DNA of 64,000 nucleotides from Bacillus sp. OK048 (GCF_900103525.1 NZ_FNHN01000006.1:186001-250000); one strand, 5' to 3'; counted from the stretch's first letter, positions 34,746 to 44,790 are shown. The notes: generated by a model from the sequence alone, not told the origin. Program-made: numbers and translations.

Positions 34746-37217
34746 ATGAAGGGGTATTTTAAAAGAATCATATTTTGTTTTATTGCGATTTGTTTATTTT
34801 TAGGCGCACCGATGATTCCAGTTCGTGCAGAGTTTTTACCAAAGGACGATCCAAAAACCAATCATTCTTCGAATATGGTATTAATCTATTCAGGTTATTA
34901 TGATCCAGCCAATTATGATGGTGAAAAGATTGGGGATTATGATGTAGAAAAGTTTATGCCATACGTGGGGTATTTAAATGATAAAGGTATTGCAGAGGAT
35001 TACTTTTTCGATACCTTTCTTATGCTGGTTACCAAATCACCTTATAATGGAAGTCTCGCAAGATATTACTCATGGGTTGAGGGGGCTAAACCGGGTACGT
35101 TGAAGGACTGGAAATGGGCGATGGATCGGGTATTTGTGAAGAATCAGCAATTAGATGCCCTTGATAAAGCTGTAAAAAAAGTCGGTTCTACTTTAGATAA
35201 TAAAGACAAAAAAGTGAATGTATATCTAACCCTTCCTTTTCCCGATCCTCAGAGCAAGGACTTTGGCGATTTTAAAGGGGATGGGACTTCTGCTAATTTA
35301 GAAAGTTTAGAGACTCGTAATGAATTAGTGAAGTGGTACATTGATGAAATGGTTTCCCGATTTAATGAACGGAATTATAAACATCTAAATCTTGCAGGCT
35401 TTTACTGGCTCCAGGAAGATTTAGATACAACAGTTCCTGGCGAAAAAGAGAATGTTCAATATGCATCGGAATATTTGAATAGACTGGACTTGCGTCTTGG
35501 GTGGATTCCTTGGTCAGGAGCTGGAGAAAAAGCAAATGGAAATCGTCATGGCTTTGACTTTACACTGGTTCAACCAAATCATTACTTCCAAGCTGATACA
35601 ACAATTGATCGAATTAAAGAAACAGCAGAACTTTCCTATGGCAATAACCAAGGGATTGAAATGGAATTTGATTTAAGAGCCATTGAAGATCCGCATTATC
35701 GTCAAGCTTTATATAACTATTTAATAGGCGGAGTGAAATATGAATATATGTCTGATTCAATGCTCGCCTATTACCAGGATGTATATGCGATTCATGATTT
35801 GTATCATCATAAGAGCCCGGTTGGCCGTCAATTTTACAACGATATCTACCATTTCACAAAAGGTGAGTATACACCACCAACAGGAAATCTAAACCTCAGG
35901 GTTGTTGACCGGGATGGTAAGCCATTATCAGATGTAACCGTAACCGATGAAAATGGCTTACCCATTGAAGTGACGGATCGTGATGGAAGAATGATCGTCA
36001 ATGATCTATTTTCCATTAAAAATACCTTTACGTTTACAAAAGAAGGTTATCCTAGCAAAACCTTGAGCTTTGATATTCCTGTTGACGAAACGGTTTACGG
36101 AGATGTGACTCTAGGCAATCCGAAGGGTGAAAATTTACTTGAGTCCTACACAGTTAGTGATTTCCAAGGTGAGTTTAATGTCGGTGGCAATGGCGTAGTG
36201 GGCCGATCATTTAGCCAGGAACACACTTTTTCTGGTAAACAATCACTTAAGGCATCCTTCCCGAACGGATGGGGACCAGTAAGAGCCTTTATTGATTCGG
36301 ATTCCCCATTATTGGATGGATCTGACAGGCAGTATACAAACTTTACGAATGAAAATTGGAGTGACTATGATTCCATTTCCTTTGCTGTTTACAATGATAC
36401 AGAAAAGGAGCAAGTCCTAAAAATGGAATTTATGTATAATGCCTACAGTTGGGCTTCATCCAGAGAAAAAAAGGTCAAAATTCAGCCTAAGCAATGGAAT
36501 CAGGTAGAAATCATGTTGGATGAGCTAGCCGCAGACGGGGCCGATCTTACTAATATAATCAGAATGACCTTGAAAATGGATGAGTTCGCAACAAATGGTG
36601 CTACATTGTATTTCGATAATATAAAACTCAATAAATATGAAACTATTACCCAAGTTCCGAAGTATTCCATTTCGTTGCCCTCAAAAGTACCAACAATGGA
36701 TATCGGCAGTATTTGGACACCTACAGTTGTCAATGAATCGGTTCTTGATGAAAGTGGGAAGCCGGTAATTGAAACAAATATTCGGTTTGAAAGTACTGCT
36801 CCAGATATTATCGAAGTAAACGCTGATGGACAACTAAAAGCATTAAAAGAAGGAAAAGCGGCCATTCGTGCGTTTGTGAATGGAATCGAAGCTGAATCAG
36901 CAGTTGTAGAGGTATCCCCTTGGAACCGCGATGTGGTAAAAGGTGGCGATTCTGTCCTAGCTATAAACGACGAAGCTACTTTGTCCCTTCAAAGCTTTTT
37001 CAATAATGGCTACAAGATACCTTGGCAGGATATGAAATATGAGTGGTCGATTCTTTCTAAAAAGGATGTTCTAACAATTAGAGATAGCGATACTGGAGAG
37101 AATCAACAAATCGTGACAGGATTAAAAAATGGTAAAGCGACCATCCAGGTAAAAGTAACTTATAACGAAAAGACCAGAGTATTCACAAAAGATATTAAAG
37201 TAAAAAATAACCCATAA
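34746..37217 (+). CDS. Secreted DUF4855 protein with C-terminal binding domains
   Basis: 823 residues. Signal peptide 1-28 (ICLFLGAPMIPVRAE). DUF4855 at about 35-380. A carboxypeptidase-regulatory-like beta domain follows (about 383-455, VVDRDGKPLSDVTVTDENG), then a galactose-binding-like jelly roll (about 460-630, YDSISFAVYNDT) and a BIG2-type immunoglobulin-like part (about 640-725). It keeps the acids GFYWLQED, QPNHYF and IEMEFDLR also seen in the protein at 26574, but with a different set of binding domains. I predict an extracellular glycosidase that prepares oligosaccharides for the importer upstream. Activity is unproven. Confidence 0.82.
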   Translation: MKGYFKRIIFCFIAICLFLGAPMIPVRAEFLPKDDPKTNHSSNMVLIYSGYYDPANYDGEKIGDYDVEKFMPYVGYLNDKGIAEDYFFDTFLMLVTKSPYNGSLARYYSWVEGAKPGTLKDWKWAMDRVFVKNQQLDALDKAVKKVGSTLDNKDKKVNVYLTLPFPDPQSKDFGDFKGDGTSANLESLETRNELVKWYIDEMVSRFNERNYKHLNLAGFYWLQEDLDTTVPGEKENVQYASEYLNRLDLRLGWIPWSGAGEKANGNRHGFDFTLVQPNHYFQADTTIDRIKETAELSYGNNQGIEMEFDLRAIEDPHYRQALYNYLIGGVKYEYMSDSMLAYYQDVYAIHDLYHHKSPVGRQFYNDIYHFTKGEYTPPTGNLNLRVVDRDGKPLSDVTVTDENGLPIEVTDRDGRMIVNDLFSIKNTFTFTKEGYPSKTLSFDIPVDETVYGDVTLGNPKGENLLESYTVSDFQGEFNVGGNGVVGRSFSQEHTFSGKQSLKASFPNGWGPVRAFIDSDSPLLDGSDRQYTNFTNENWSDYDSISFAVYNDTEKEQVLKMEFMYNAYSWASSREKKVKIQPKQWNQVEIMLDELAADGADLTNIIRMTLKMDEFATNGATLYFDNIKLNKYETITQVPKYSISLPSKVPTMDIGSIWTPTVVNESVLDESGKPVIETNIRFESTAPDIIEVNADGQLKALKEGKAAIRAFVNGIEAESAVVEVSPWNRDVVKGGDSVLAINDEATLSLQSFFNNGYKIPWQDMKYEWSILSKKDVLTIRDSDTGENQQIVTGLKNGKATIQVKVTYNEKTRVFTKDIKVKNNP

Positions 37218-37316
37218 AATCCCATTTGGAAAGAGTTGGCGGAAAATAAAATAACTAAAAAACATTTTCCGCCTCTTTCTATTGAAAAATTAACTGGAAT
37301 TCCCGGAGGTAGTGGC

Positions 37317-39236
37317 ATGAAGAATAATAAAGTCGTTGTTTTTACAAATAAGAGGAGTGATTTTTCAAATTTATTAGTAGAACAATCAGCTTCAGAAGTC
37401 ATTGTCTTACCTACAGAGGAAATCACAAAAACAGATTTAAATGATTTTGATGGTATTGCCATTCTTGGCGGTGTGAGTGATGAACCATTATTACTAGATC
37501 CAAAGAGCCGCAGGGCGATTGAAGAGCAAATACTTAAAGGAAAAAAGACATTTGTAGAATATGTGGCAAGTATTGGCCATGTTTATTCTTCTCCACCAGA
37601 GAGAACCAGGTATGAGCGCTTAGTTTACTGTTCACCTGAACCAACGATAAAGGACTTGAAGGTTGGAACTTTGATTGAAAATCAGTGCGGTATGCGATTG
37701 AAACCCCACGATATCACCTGCAGTAAGGAAATTCCGATGCTGCAGTTTGTTAGACAGCACGCCCATGATTCTATTGAGGTGACGGATGAAACCTATACGG
37801 AAATCTCTGATCGCGGTTTATGGTTTGATACACCGGAAAATTTATTGATATGTTCATTTCAAATAAGCTCCTTTAAGCAATCCCGTTTTGGTCCTTGGGA
37901 TGAAGTGAAGAAGGTCATTGCATTTATAATGGAATGGTTACTTGAACAGGATATCAACTTAGAGGATTATCAACCTGCTTATTCAACTATATCAGCTAAT
38001 CCAACTCTTCCTTTTGAGGTTCAACTAAAGGAAACAGCTCACGCAGCAAAGGATTGGTTTGAAAATGCCGGAATTATTTTAGATGAAGGAAAAAGCGGAG
38101 CCATCGAAGGATTGGGAACAGAAATTTACAGTGATGGGAGCCAGCGGATTAGTAAGATTTTAAGAGCAGATTGTATTGGTGAAATTTCACTGCCATACCT
38201 GCTTGATTATTTATTGTATGGTGACCCTAGGAGTCTCAAAGTCTCTGAGAATTTATCGGACTTTGTATTTGAAAATTATCTTTGTATGGAACCTGGAGAT
38301 TTATTCGGAATGATGCGATGGACGAATGAAGCATGGGGAGTTTGTTATCAAGATGATGTTGCCCGAGCCCTCATACCCCAATTGTTAAAATGCTACTATC
38401 TAAAAACAGATCAGCATCTAGAGGCATGTGTTCATGCACTGAGGTTTTTAGTACAAACAACCGGGACAGATGGTACGAGGGTAGCAAGGACAGATAACAT
38501 CGACTTAACGAAGGGAAAATTACAGGAACTCAAAGAAAGGCCTGGAAATTTCCCATCCGCCCATTACAATGCTTATTACTATGCAGCATTACTGTTGGCC
38601 TATAAAGTAACAAATATTGAAGCATTTAAAGAAACGGCGATCAAAGGTTTAACCACAATAATGAGTATTTATCCAGATACAATTCGCGAGCAAAGTGAGA
38701 CTGAAGAATATTGTCGGCTAATTTTGCCTTTAAGCTGGTTGTATTGGGTTTCAAATAATAGTGAACATAAAGCCTGGTTATATAGAGTGACGAATGACCT
38801 TCAAAACTTCCAACATCAATCAGGTGCTTACCTAGAACAGGATACAGGTTATAAAGCTAGTATGCGTCATGAAATGGGTGAGGGTGAAAGTTCCCTTGTT
38901 GCGAAAAATGGTGACCCAATCGTGGATATGCTTTATTCCAATAATTGGCTGCCTATCGGTTTTATTCAAGCTTATTGGGTAACAGGCGACTCACTGTTTA
39001 AGGATTTATGGACTGAAAACTGTAAGTTTTTTATAAATGCACAAATAAAAAGTGAGAATCCTCAAATCAATGGAGCATGGACTCGGGCATTTGATGTAGA
39101 ACGAATGGAAGTAGTTGGTTCACCTGCAGATATGGGATGGGGACCTTGGGCTATTGAATCCGGATGGACTGTGGCAGAAATTTCAAGCGGGCTATTGATG
39201 GGACTTTTAGAGGATCAATTAAGGAAGCATTATTAG
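37317..39236 (+). CDS. Cytosolic protein with amidotransferase-like and six-hairpin glycosidase-like domains
   Basis: 639 residues, no signal peptide. The first 215 residues (VVVFTNKRSDFSNLLVE, FDGIAILGGVSDEPLL) look like a flavodoxin- or glutamine-amidotransferase-like fold without a clear catalytic triad. The rest (about 255-639) has the repeating helical hairpins of (alpha/alpha)6 glycosidases or lyases, with conserved-looking FPSAHYNAYYYAALLLAY and MGWGPWAIESGWTVAEISSGLLMGL. The start at 37317 has GGAGG eight bases upstream. I do not recognise a named family with certainty. In context it could split imported oligosaccharides. Confidence 0.6.
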   Translation: MKNNKVVVFTNKRSDFSNLLVEQSASEVIVLPTEEITKTDLNDFDGIAILGGVSDEPLLLDPKSRRAIEEQILKGKKTFVEYVASIGHVYSSPPERTRYERLVYCSPEPTIKDLKVGTLIENQCGMRLKPHDITCSKEIPMLQFVRQHAHDSIEVTDETYTEISDRGLWFDTPENLLICSFQISSFKQSRFGPWDEVKKVIAFIMEWLLEQDINLEDYQPAYSTISANPTLPFEVQLKETAHAAKDWFENAGIILDEGKSGAIEGLGTEIYSDGSQRISKILRADCIGEISLPYLLDYLLYGDPRSLKVSENLSDFVFENYLCMEPGDLFGMMRWTNEAWGVCYQDDVARALIPQLLKCYYLKTDQHLEACVHALRFLVQTTGTDGTRVARTDNIDLTKGKLQELKERPGNFPSAHYNAYYYAALLLAYKVTNIEAFKETAIKGLTTIMSIYPDTIREQSETEEYCRLILPLSWLYWVSNNSEHKAWLYRVTNDLQNFQHQSGAYLEQDTGYKASMRHEMGEGESSLVAKNGDPIVDMLYSNNWLPIGFIQAYWVTGDSLFKDLWTENCKFFINAQIKSENPQINGAWTRAFDVERMEVVGSPADMGWGPWAIESGWTVAEISSGLLMGLLEDQLRKHY

Positions 39237-39248
39237 TGGAGGCGGGAA

Positions 39249-40787
39249 ATGAAAATTGTTTATCTACCATTAGATGAAAGACCATGTAATTACATATACC
39301 CTTCTCAGCTAGCCGCAATGACCGATTTACATTTTATAGTACCAGACAAACAACTAGTAGGTAACAAAAAACAGCCAGCGCCCTATAAGAAATTAGTAAC
39401 CTGGCTGGAGAAAGAAACGGTTCATGCGGATTATCTGATTGTGTCACTTGATATGCTTCTTTATGGCGGAATTGTTCCATCACGGCTTCATCATTTACAT
39501 CCTGAAGAAGTCTTAACCAGGTTAACCATACTAAAAGAATTAAAGAAAAAGAATCCTGGTATGAAAATCTATGCCAATAACCTGATCATGAGGTCCCCAG
39601 CTTACAATAGTGATGATGAAGAGCCAGAGTATTATGCATTTTATGGAGAAAAGCTCCACTTGTATGGAAGGCTCTTAGATAAACTAGATCGATCCATCGT
39701 GACTGATAACACAGATCGATTCAATCAATTACAGAAGGAAATACCAGTCGAGGTACTATCAGATTACACGGAGCGGAGAAAAATAAATGCACAAGCTAAT
39801 CACCACGCATTGCAGCTTGTAAAGGAGGAAATCATCGACTTTTTAATCATTCCTCTAGATGACAATGCGGAATATGGGTTTAGCACGAAGGAGCAGCGTG
39901 CTCTTGTACAAAGTGTCTTGAACTTGGGAATAAGTGAGAAAGTGGCAATTTATCCTGGTGCAGATGAAGTAGGTTGTACCTTGTTTTCGAGAGTATTTTG
40001 TACCATTCACAACTTTAAGCCAACTATTTTTACCCGATATTCATCAACAAAGGGACCTTTGATTATTCCAAAACTGGAAGATCGCCCATTAGGAGAAAGT
40101 GTAACATCACAAATTGCCGCAGCAGGTGGACTGATTACTGATGATTCAACGAGTGCAGATGGCATCTTAATGATTCATTCACCAGCAGTAAGCCAAGACG
40201 ATATTGCAGAACCTGCCCATAAGCTTAGTGAGCGCGATCCTTCCTATTTTTCGGAGATTCATTATCAGGAATTTGTTACTTTGATTAGCTCTTATTTGGA
40301 CCAGGGGAAAGTTGTAGGTGTTGGGGATGTAGCGCTCTGTAATGGCAGTGATGTGATCCTAATGAACCTCCTTCGTGATAATAAACTAGTGGATAGGTTG
40401 CCTTGCTATGCCGGTTGGAACACATCGGGTAATACGTTAGGTACTGTCATCGCTCATTTAATAATAGAAGCTTTTAATCGTAATCATGATCCATCAAAAT
40501 TTTTAAAACAGGGAAGAGAATTCTATTATGCAAGATTAATTGAGGATTGGGGCTATCAGGCAGTTGTGAAGCATGACATTCTTCAAAATGATATCGAGCG
40601 GTTTGGAGCAAACTATTTTGATATTTCCCTAAAACTCCATGAAATGGAAGAGCTAATCAAAGAAAAACTCCAAGATTTTATCCAAGAGAATTTGAATACA
40701 CCGGAACTGGTACACATAAAACTGGAGCAAGTATATTCACCTTGGAAAAGAATGTTTGAGGTAGGGCTCAAGGTTCATTATCACTAA
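39249..40787 (+). CDS. DUF4127 family protein
   Basis: 512 residues, soluble. The opening MKIVYLPLDERPCNYIYP is the DUF4127 hallmark. Other conserved-looking parts are DYLIVSLDMLLYGGIVPSRLHH (about 58-79), LIMRSPAYNSDD (near 118), PLDDNAEYGF (near 210) and PGADEVGCTLFSR (near 237). The many Asp, Glu and His residues would suit a hydrolase or metal enzyme, but no activity is established to my knowledge. It follows the previous gene by 12 bases and belongs to the same operon, so a role in glycan breakdown is inferred. Confidence 0.8.
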   Translation: MKIVYLPLDERPCNYIYPSQLAAMTDLHFIVPDKQLVGNKKQPAPYKKLVTWLEKETVHADYLIVSLDMLLYGGIVPSRLHHLHPEEVLTRLTILKELKKKNPGMKIYANNLIMRSPAYNSDDEEPEYYAFYGEKLHLYGRLLDKLDRSIVTDNTDRFNQLQKEIPVEVLSDYTERRKINAQANHHALQLVKEEIIDFLIIPLDDNAEYGFSTKEQRALVQSVLNLGISEKVAIYPGADEVGCTLFSRVFCTIHNFKPTIFTRYSSTKGPLIIPKLEDRPLGESVTSQIAAAGGLITDDSTSADGILMIHSPAVSQDDIAEPAHKLSERDPSYFSEIHYQEFVTLISSYLDQGKVVGVGDVALCNGSDVILMNLLRDNKLVDRLPCYAGWNTSGNTLGTVIAHLIIEAFNRNHDPSKFLKQGREFYYARLIEDWGYQAVVKHDILQNDIERFGANYFDISLKLHEMEELIKEKLQDFIQENLNTPELVHIKLEQVYSPWKRMFEVGLKVHYH

Positions 40788-40829
40788 CTTTTATGTTTAA
40801 TGGAATTTAGTAAAGGTAGGCTTTATACC

Positions 40830-41708
40830 ATGAAAAAGTATCTGGCATTTGATATTGGCGGCACACATATTAAGTTTGGAGTTGTGGATGAAGAAGGGAA
40901 TGTCATTCGCCATTCACATATGGATACCGACGCATATCTTGGCGGAAAAGCAATCGTCGAAAAAGTAATCAATAAAACAAATGAGGCCAAGCTGGAAGAG
41001 GAATTTGAAGGGATCGCAATTAGCACAGCCGGACAGGTGAATTTTAATACAGGAACCATTGTCGCAGCGGGAGATACAATTCCAAATTATCAAGGCTTGG
41101 AAATCAAAAAATTGGTTTCAGATGCAGTAAACTTGCCAGTAGAAGTCAGGAATGATGTAGATTGTGCTGCTCTATGTGAAAAATGGAAGGGTAATCACTT
41201 GGCAAAGGATTTTATTGTATTAACCATCGGAACAGGTATCGGCGGAGGAATCGTTCTAAATAACGAGTTGTACTCTGGCCATTCCTTCAGTGCCGGAGAG
41301 TGGGGCTATATGCTTGTTGAGGGCAAACCATTTGAAAAGATAGCATCTATTTCTGGCTTGATTAACCTAGCTAAAAAGTATAAGGAAAACCGAGAATGGA
41401 CGGGTGAGGAAATCTTTACGCTCTTTGATAATGGTGATCCTGGAATGACTAAGGCTGTGGAGAAATTTTACAAGCATCTAGGAATTGGCATAGCAAATCT
41501 TATCTATATTTTTAATCCTGAAGTTGTTGTTCTAGGTGGGGGCATCTCTGGAAGAGGTGAACGGTTTTTACAAGAGGTAAATGGCGTGGTAGAGAAATAT
41601 ACGAATCCACTTATCCATAAAAACACCAAGCTGTCACTTGCAAAATACTCTAACCATTCAGGGATAATAGGTGCTGTTTACCATTTTATCGATAGGCAAA
41701 GTATGTAG
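40830..41708 (+). CDS. ROK family sugar kinase, likely ManNAc kinase
   Basis: 292 residues. Phosphate-binding AFDIGGTHIKFG (6-17), catalytic aspartate in VRNDVDCAAL (near 106), ATP motif GTGIGGGIVLNNEL (near 136). The zinc motif (CGCxxGCxE) is absent and the usual EIGH is EWGY, so this belongs to the zinc-free ROK proteins. With NanE in the cluster, phosphorylation of ManNAc (NanK role) is the best guess, while GlcNAc or glucose remain possible. The ATG at 40830 follows AAAGGTAGG by nine bases. The longer frame from 40800 is less likely. Confidence 0.8.
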   Translation: MKKYLAFDIGGTHIKFGVVDEEGNVIRHSHMDTDAYLGGKAIVEKVINKTNEAKLEEEFEGIAISTAGQVNFNTGTIVAAGDTIPNYQGLEIKKLVSDAVNLPVEVRNDVDCAALCEKWKGNHLAKDFIVLTIGTGIGGGIVLNNELYSGHSFSAGEWGYMLVEGKPFEKIASISGLINLAKKYKENREWTGEEIFTLFDNGDPGMTKAVEKFYKHLGIGIANLIYIFNPEVVVLGGGISGRGERFLQEVNGVVEKYTNPLIHKNTKLSLAKYSNHSGIIGAVYHFIDRQSM

Positions 41709-41777
41709 ACGTTAATGTTTTATGAATCTACATAAATGGTGGAGGGGTTAATCATTTTTTCAAAAGGAGGAATTTCT

Positions 41778-43661
41778 ATGAAATTACAAGTAACTGGAAG
41801 TATTTCAGAACTACTAACCGGCATTAGCCATTTGTCTGAGGAATTAAACTTTACAATTGGTAGTGATGGGTATCCCATTTCGGTTGTAAAAAGACCTGGC
41901 CCAATTGAAGTGAAAAATGCGAATGGGCAAGGGGAGATTTGTTTTGAAAAAAAGATCCATTTTTATAGAGCGTTAGGATTATGGCTGCAAAACTTCGAAA
42001 AGAGTAAAGAATTTCATATCGTCGAACACCCACAATTTGAAACGAGCGGTGTCATGATTGATGCATCGAGAAATGCCGTTTTAACAACAGATGGGATTCA
42101 AATGCTGCTTCGTAAAATGGCGGTTATGGGGTTAAATCTAGCAATGCTTTACACAGAGGATACATATGAAGTTCCGGAATATCCATACTTTGGTTATATG
42201 CGTGGAAGATACTCTGAAATAGAGATAAAAATCTGTGACGATTATGCAGAAGAATTGGGCATTGAGATGATCCCTTGCATCCAAACCCTAGCACACTTAA
42301 AGGAAGCATTAAAGTGGAATTATTCCAATGAATTTAGGGATACAGAAAGTATTTTACTAGCAGGGGAACCAAAGACCTATGAATTTTTAAGGACTATCAT
42401 TAAATCTGCAACCAAACCTTATCGTTCGAACCGGATTCATATAGGTATGGATGAGGCTCATGAGCTTGGATTAGGAAAATATCTGGAACTAAACGGGTAT
42501 CATAACCGATTCGAAATTATGAACCAACATCTTAAACAAGTCATTCATATTACTGAGGACTTAGATTTGAAGCCCATGATTTGGAGTGATATGTATTTCC
42601 GTTTAGCCTCCAAGGTCGGCAACTACTATGATAAAGATGCAACAATACCAGAAGAGATTATAAAAATGATTCCAAATGTACAAATGGTTTACTGGGATTA
42701 CTATCACACCGAAGAAAGTCATTATGAAAAAATGTTGACTATGCATAAATTGTTGGTTGACGAACCCATTTTTGCTGGTGGATTATGGACCTGGAATGGC
42801 ATTGCACCAAATTATGGAAAAGCATTCAGAACAACAGAAGCAGCTTTAAAGGCAAATAAAAAATTTGGTATTAAAGAGGTTTTTGCCACGATGTGGGGAG
42901 ATAATGGAGCGGAAACCCCAATTCAAACAGTTTTACCAGGGATGCAATTATATGCAGAGTACACCTACCATCAAGAAGTAGGTCCTGAACATCTAGCGGA
43001 ACGGTTTGAATTTTGCACTGGTTATCATTTGGAGGACTTTTTATTGCTCAATCACTTTGATGAAACGCCAGGTGTGATGAAGGACAATTTATATGAATCC
43101 AATCCTTCTAAATTTCTTCTTTGGCAGGATATTCTAATCGGTTTATATGATAAAAATATTGAAGGATTCCCGATCGCGCAGCATTACGAAAAATTAATTC
43201 AGCCTTTGCATGACGCCAAGGGAAAAAATCACGATATGAACCTTTTATTTCATTTCTATGAGGAACTGGCACGAGTTCTGAGTGTGAAGGCAGAATTAGG
43301 TATTAATCTAAAAAATGCTTATGACCAAGCTGATAAGGATGCGGTGCATGCTTGTTCAGAAAAACTATCATCATTAAGAAAAGATGTGGAAAAATTACGC
43401 CTGGCCCACAAAAAACTATGGTTTTCTACCAATAAGCCTTTCGGATGGGAAGTTTTGGATATTCGATATGGAGGGCTTTTAACAAGAATTCATAGTGCCG
43501 AAGAGCGGGTACAAGAATGGCTTGATGATCCAACGGTTAGAATTGAGGAACTTGAAGCGGAGCGGCTTTTCTATAATGGAATTTATACTTTCGGCGAAGA
43601 AGGAACGCTGGGAAGAAATTTATACCATCGTATTGTATCGAATAGTGTTTTTTCCGACTAA
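41778..43661 (+). CDS. GH20 beta-N-acetylhexosaminidase-like protein
   Basis: 627 residues, no signal peptide, so cytosolic. A small N-terminal domain (about 1-85) precedes the GH20 barrel, with the key pair in RIHIGMDEAHELGLG (Asp 225, Glu 226) and GFWTWNG-like GLWTWNG later (near 340). The C-terminal 170 residues are helical. GH20 enzymes remove terminal beta-linked GlcNAc or GalNAc by substrate-assisted catalysis. The ATG at 41778 is seven bases after AAAGGAGG. It would trim imported amino-sugar oligosaccharides before the kinase acts. Confidence 0.85.
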   Translation: MKLQVTGSISELLTGISHLSEELNFTIGSDGYPISVVKRPGPIEVKNANGQGEICFEKKIHFYRALGLWLQNFEKSKEFHIVEHPQFETSGVMIDASRNAVLTTDGIQMLLRKMAVMGLNLAMLYTEDTYEVPEYPYFGYMRGRYSEIEIKICDDYAEELGIEMIPCIQTLAHLKEALKWNYSNEFRDTESILLAGEPKTYEFLRTIIKSATKPYRSNRIHIGMDEAHELGLGKYLELNGYHNRFEIMNQHLKQVIHITEDLDLKPMIWSDMYFRLASKVGNYYDKDATIPEEIIKMIPNVQMVYWDYYHTEESHYEKMLTMHKLLVDEPIFAGGLWTWNGIAPNYGKAFRTTEAALKANKKFGIKEVFATMWGDNGAETPIQTVLPGMQLYAEYTYHQEVGPEHLAERFEFCTGYHLEDFLLLNHFDETPGVMKDNLYESNPSKFLLWQDILIGLYDKNIEGFPIAQHYEKLIQPLHDAKGKNHDMNLLFHFYEELARVLSVKAELGINLKNAYDQADKDAVHACSEKLSSLRKDVEKLRLAHKKLWFSTNKPFGWEVLDIRYGGLLTRIHSAEERVQEWLDDPTVRIEELEAERLFYNGIYTFGEEGTLGRNLYHRIVSNSVFSD

Positions 43662-43779
43662 TCGTTCTTTAGCGAATAGATGGTTTATGAATATAGTTTT
43701 TGATTATAGTCACTAAAGCGAATTTGTGATATTCTAACAAATTGTAAAAATTATTCATCTTTCCAAAAGGAGTGAGATT

Positions 43780-44790
43780 ATGCAACATGTATTGTTGATC
43801 GGTGCTGGGACAATGGGCAAAGAACATGCTTTAGCCTATAATTCAATGAATCATGTTAAGCTAGCAGGCATCGTCGATCTAAACAAAGAGCGGGCTGAGA
43901 AAATCAGGTTATCAGAAGAAACTAGAGTTTTTCAATCGCTTGAGGAAGCGGTCAAAAGCCTTGAACACATTGATGTAATCGATATTTGCGTGCCTACTTT
44001 TTTACATAAACAATATGTTTTAAAAGCTGCAGATTATGGTATTAACGTTATTTGTGAAAAACCACTGGCCTATAATCTGGAAGATGCAAAAGAGATGATC
44101 GAATATTGCAACGTGAAACATGTGAAATTATTCGTTGGGCACGTAGTCCGGTTTTTCCCGCAATATAAAAAGGCTAGAGAACTGGTGAAAAGTGGATCAA
44201 TTGGAGAAGTGGGAGTGGTTCGAACAAAGCGCGGGGGACACTTTCCCGAAGGATGGGACGATTGGTATGCTGATTTAAATAAAAGCGGCGGAGTCATCCT
44301 TGATTTAATCATCCATGATTTTGATTTTCTGCGCTGGACCTTAGGGGAAGTCGAAAGAGTATATGCAAAGGGACTTGCTGGACGCGAGGTTGGAAAACTG
44401 GATTATGCTTTAGTCACCTTACGATTTAAATCGGGGGTAATGGCCCATGTAGAAGGAACCTGGGCACATAATACCTTCTCCACACAATTTGAATTTGCTG
44501 GTAAAGGTGGAATTATAGAGTACGACAGTATAAAGGAAGAACCAGTTTTAATAGATGTTAAATCAAATGGTGAAGAACATGGCGGAGTAGCTGTTCCTCA
44601 TAGTCCATTAAAGAAATCACCCTATTTCGTTGAACTTGAACACTTTTTAAAATGCCTGCAGGATGGACTGACCCCGATTGTAACAGCTGAAGATGCATAT
44701 AAGGCAATGGAAATTTCCTATGCGGCCTTAAAGTCTTTAAAAACAGGACTCCCTGTTACTTTGGACAGTAAAGGAGATACCTTATCATGA
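43780..44790 (+). CDS. Gfo/Idh/MocA family oxidoreductase (1)
   Basis: 336 residues. N-terminal NAD(P)-binding Rossmann fold (LLIGAGTMGKEHALAY, 4-19), the family signature CEKPLAYN with catalytic Lys (near 96), and the C-terminal substrate domain with GGVILDLIIHDFDFLRW (Asp and His pair near 170-176). It oxidises or reduces a sugar hydroxyl. The substrate is unknown. A promoter-like gap of 118 bases precedes it, and it overlaps the next gene by four bases (ATGA). Confidence 0.9.
   Translation: MQHVLLIGAGTMGKEHALAYNSMNHVKLAGIVDLNKERAEKIRLSEETRVFQSLEEAVKSLEHIDVIDICVPTFLHKQYVLKAADYGINVICEKPLAYNLEDAKEMIEYCNVKHVKLFVGHVVRFFPQYKKARELVKSGSIGEVGVVRTKRGGHFPEGWDDWYADLNKSGGVILDLIIHDFDFLRWTLGEVERVYAKGLAGREVGKLDYALVTLRFKSGVMAHVEGTWAHNTFSTQFEFAGKGGIIEYDSIKEEPVLIDVKSNGEEHGGVAVPHSPLKKSPYFVELEHFLKCLQDGLTPIVTAEDAYKAMEISYAALKSLKTGLPVTLDSKGDTLS

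Noticed and set aside
36500-36865. Minus-strand frame of 121 codons
   Set aside because: It is inside the DUF4855 gene at 34746, and its composition follows from the codon use of that gene.
37236-37316. Longer N-terminus for the six-hairpin-like protein (TTG at 37236)
   Set aside because: The ATG at 37317 has GGAGG eight bases before it, while the TTG has no site and lies just after the previous stop.
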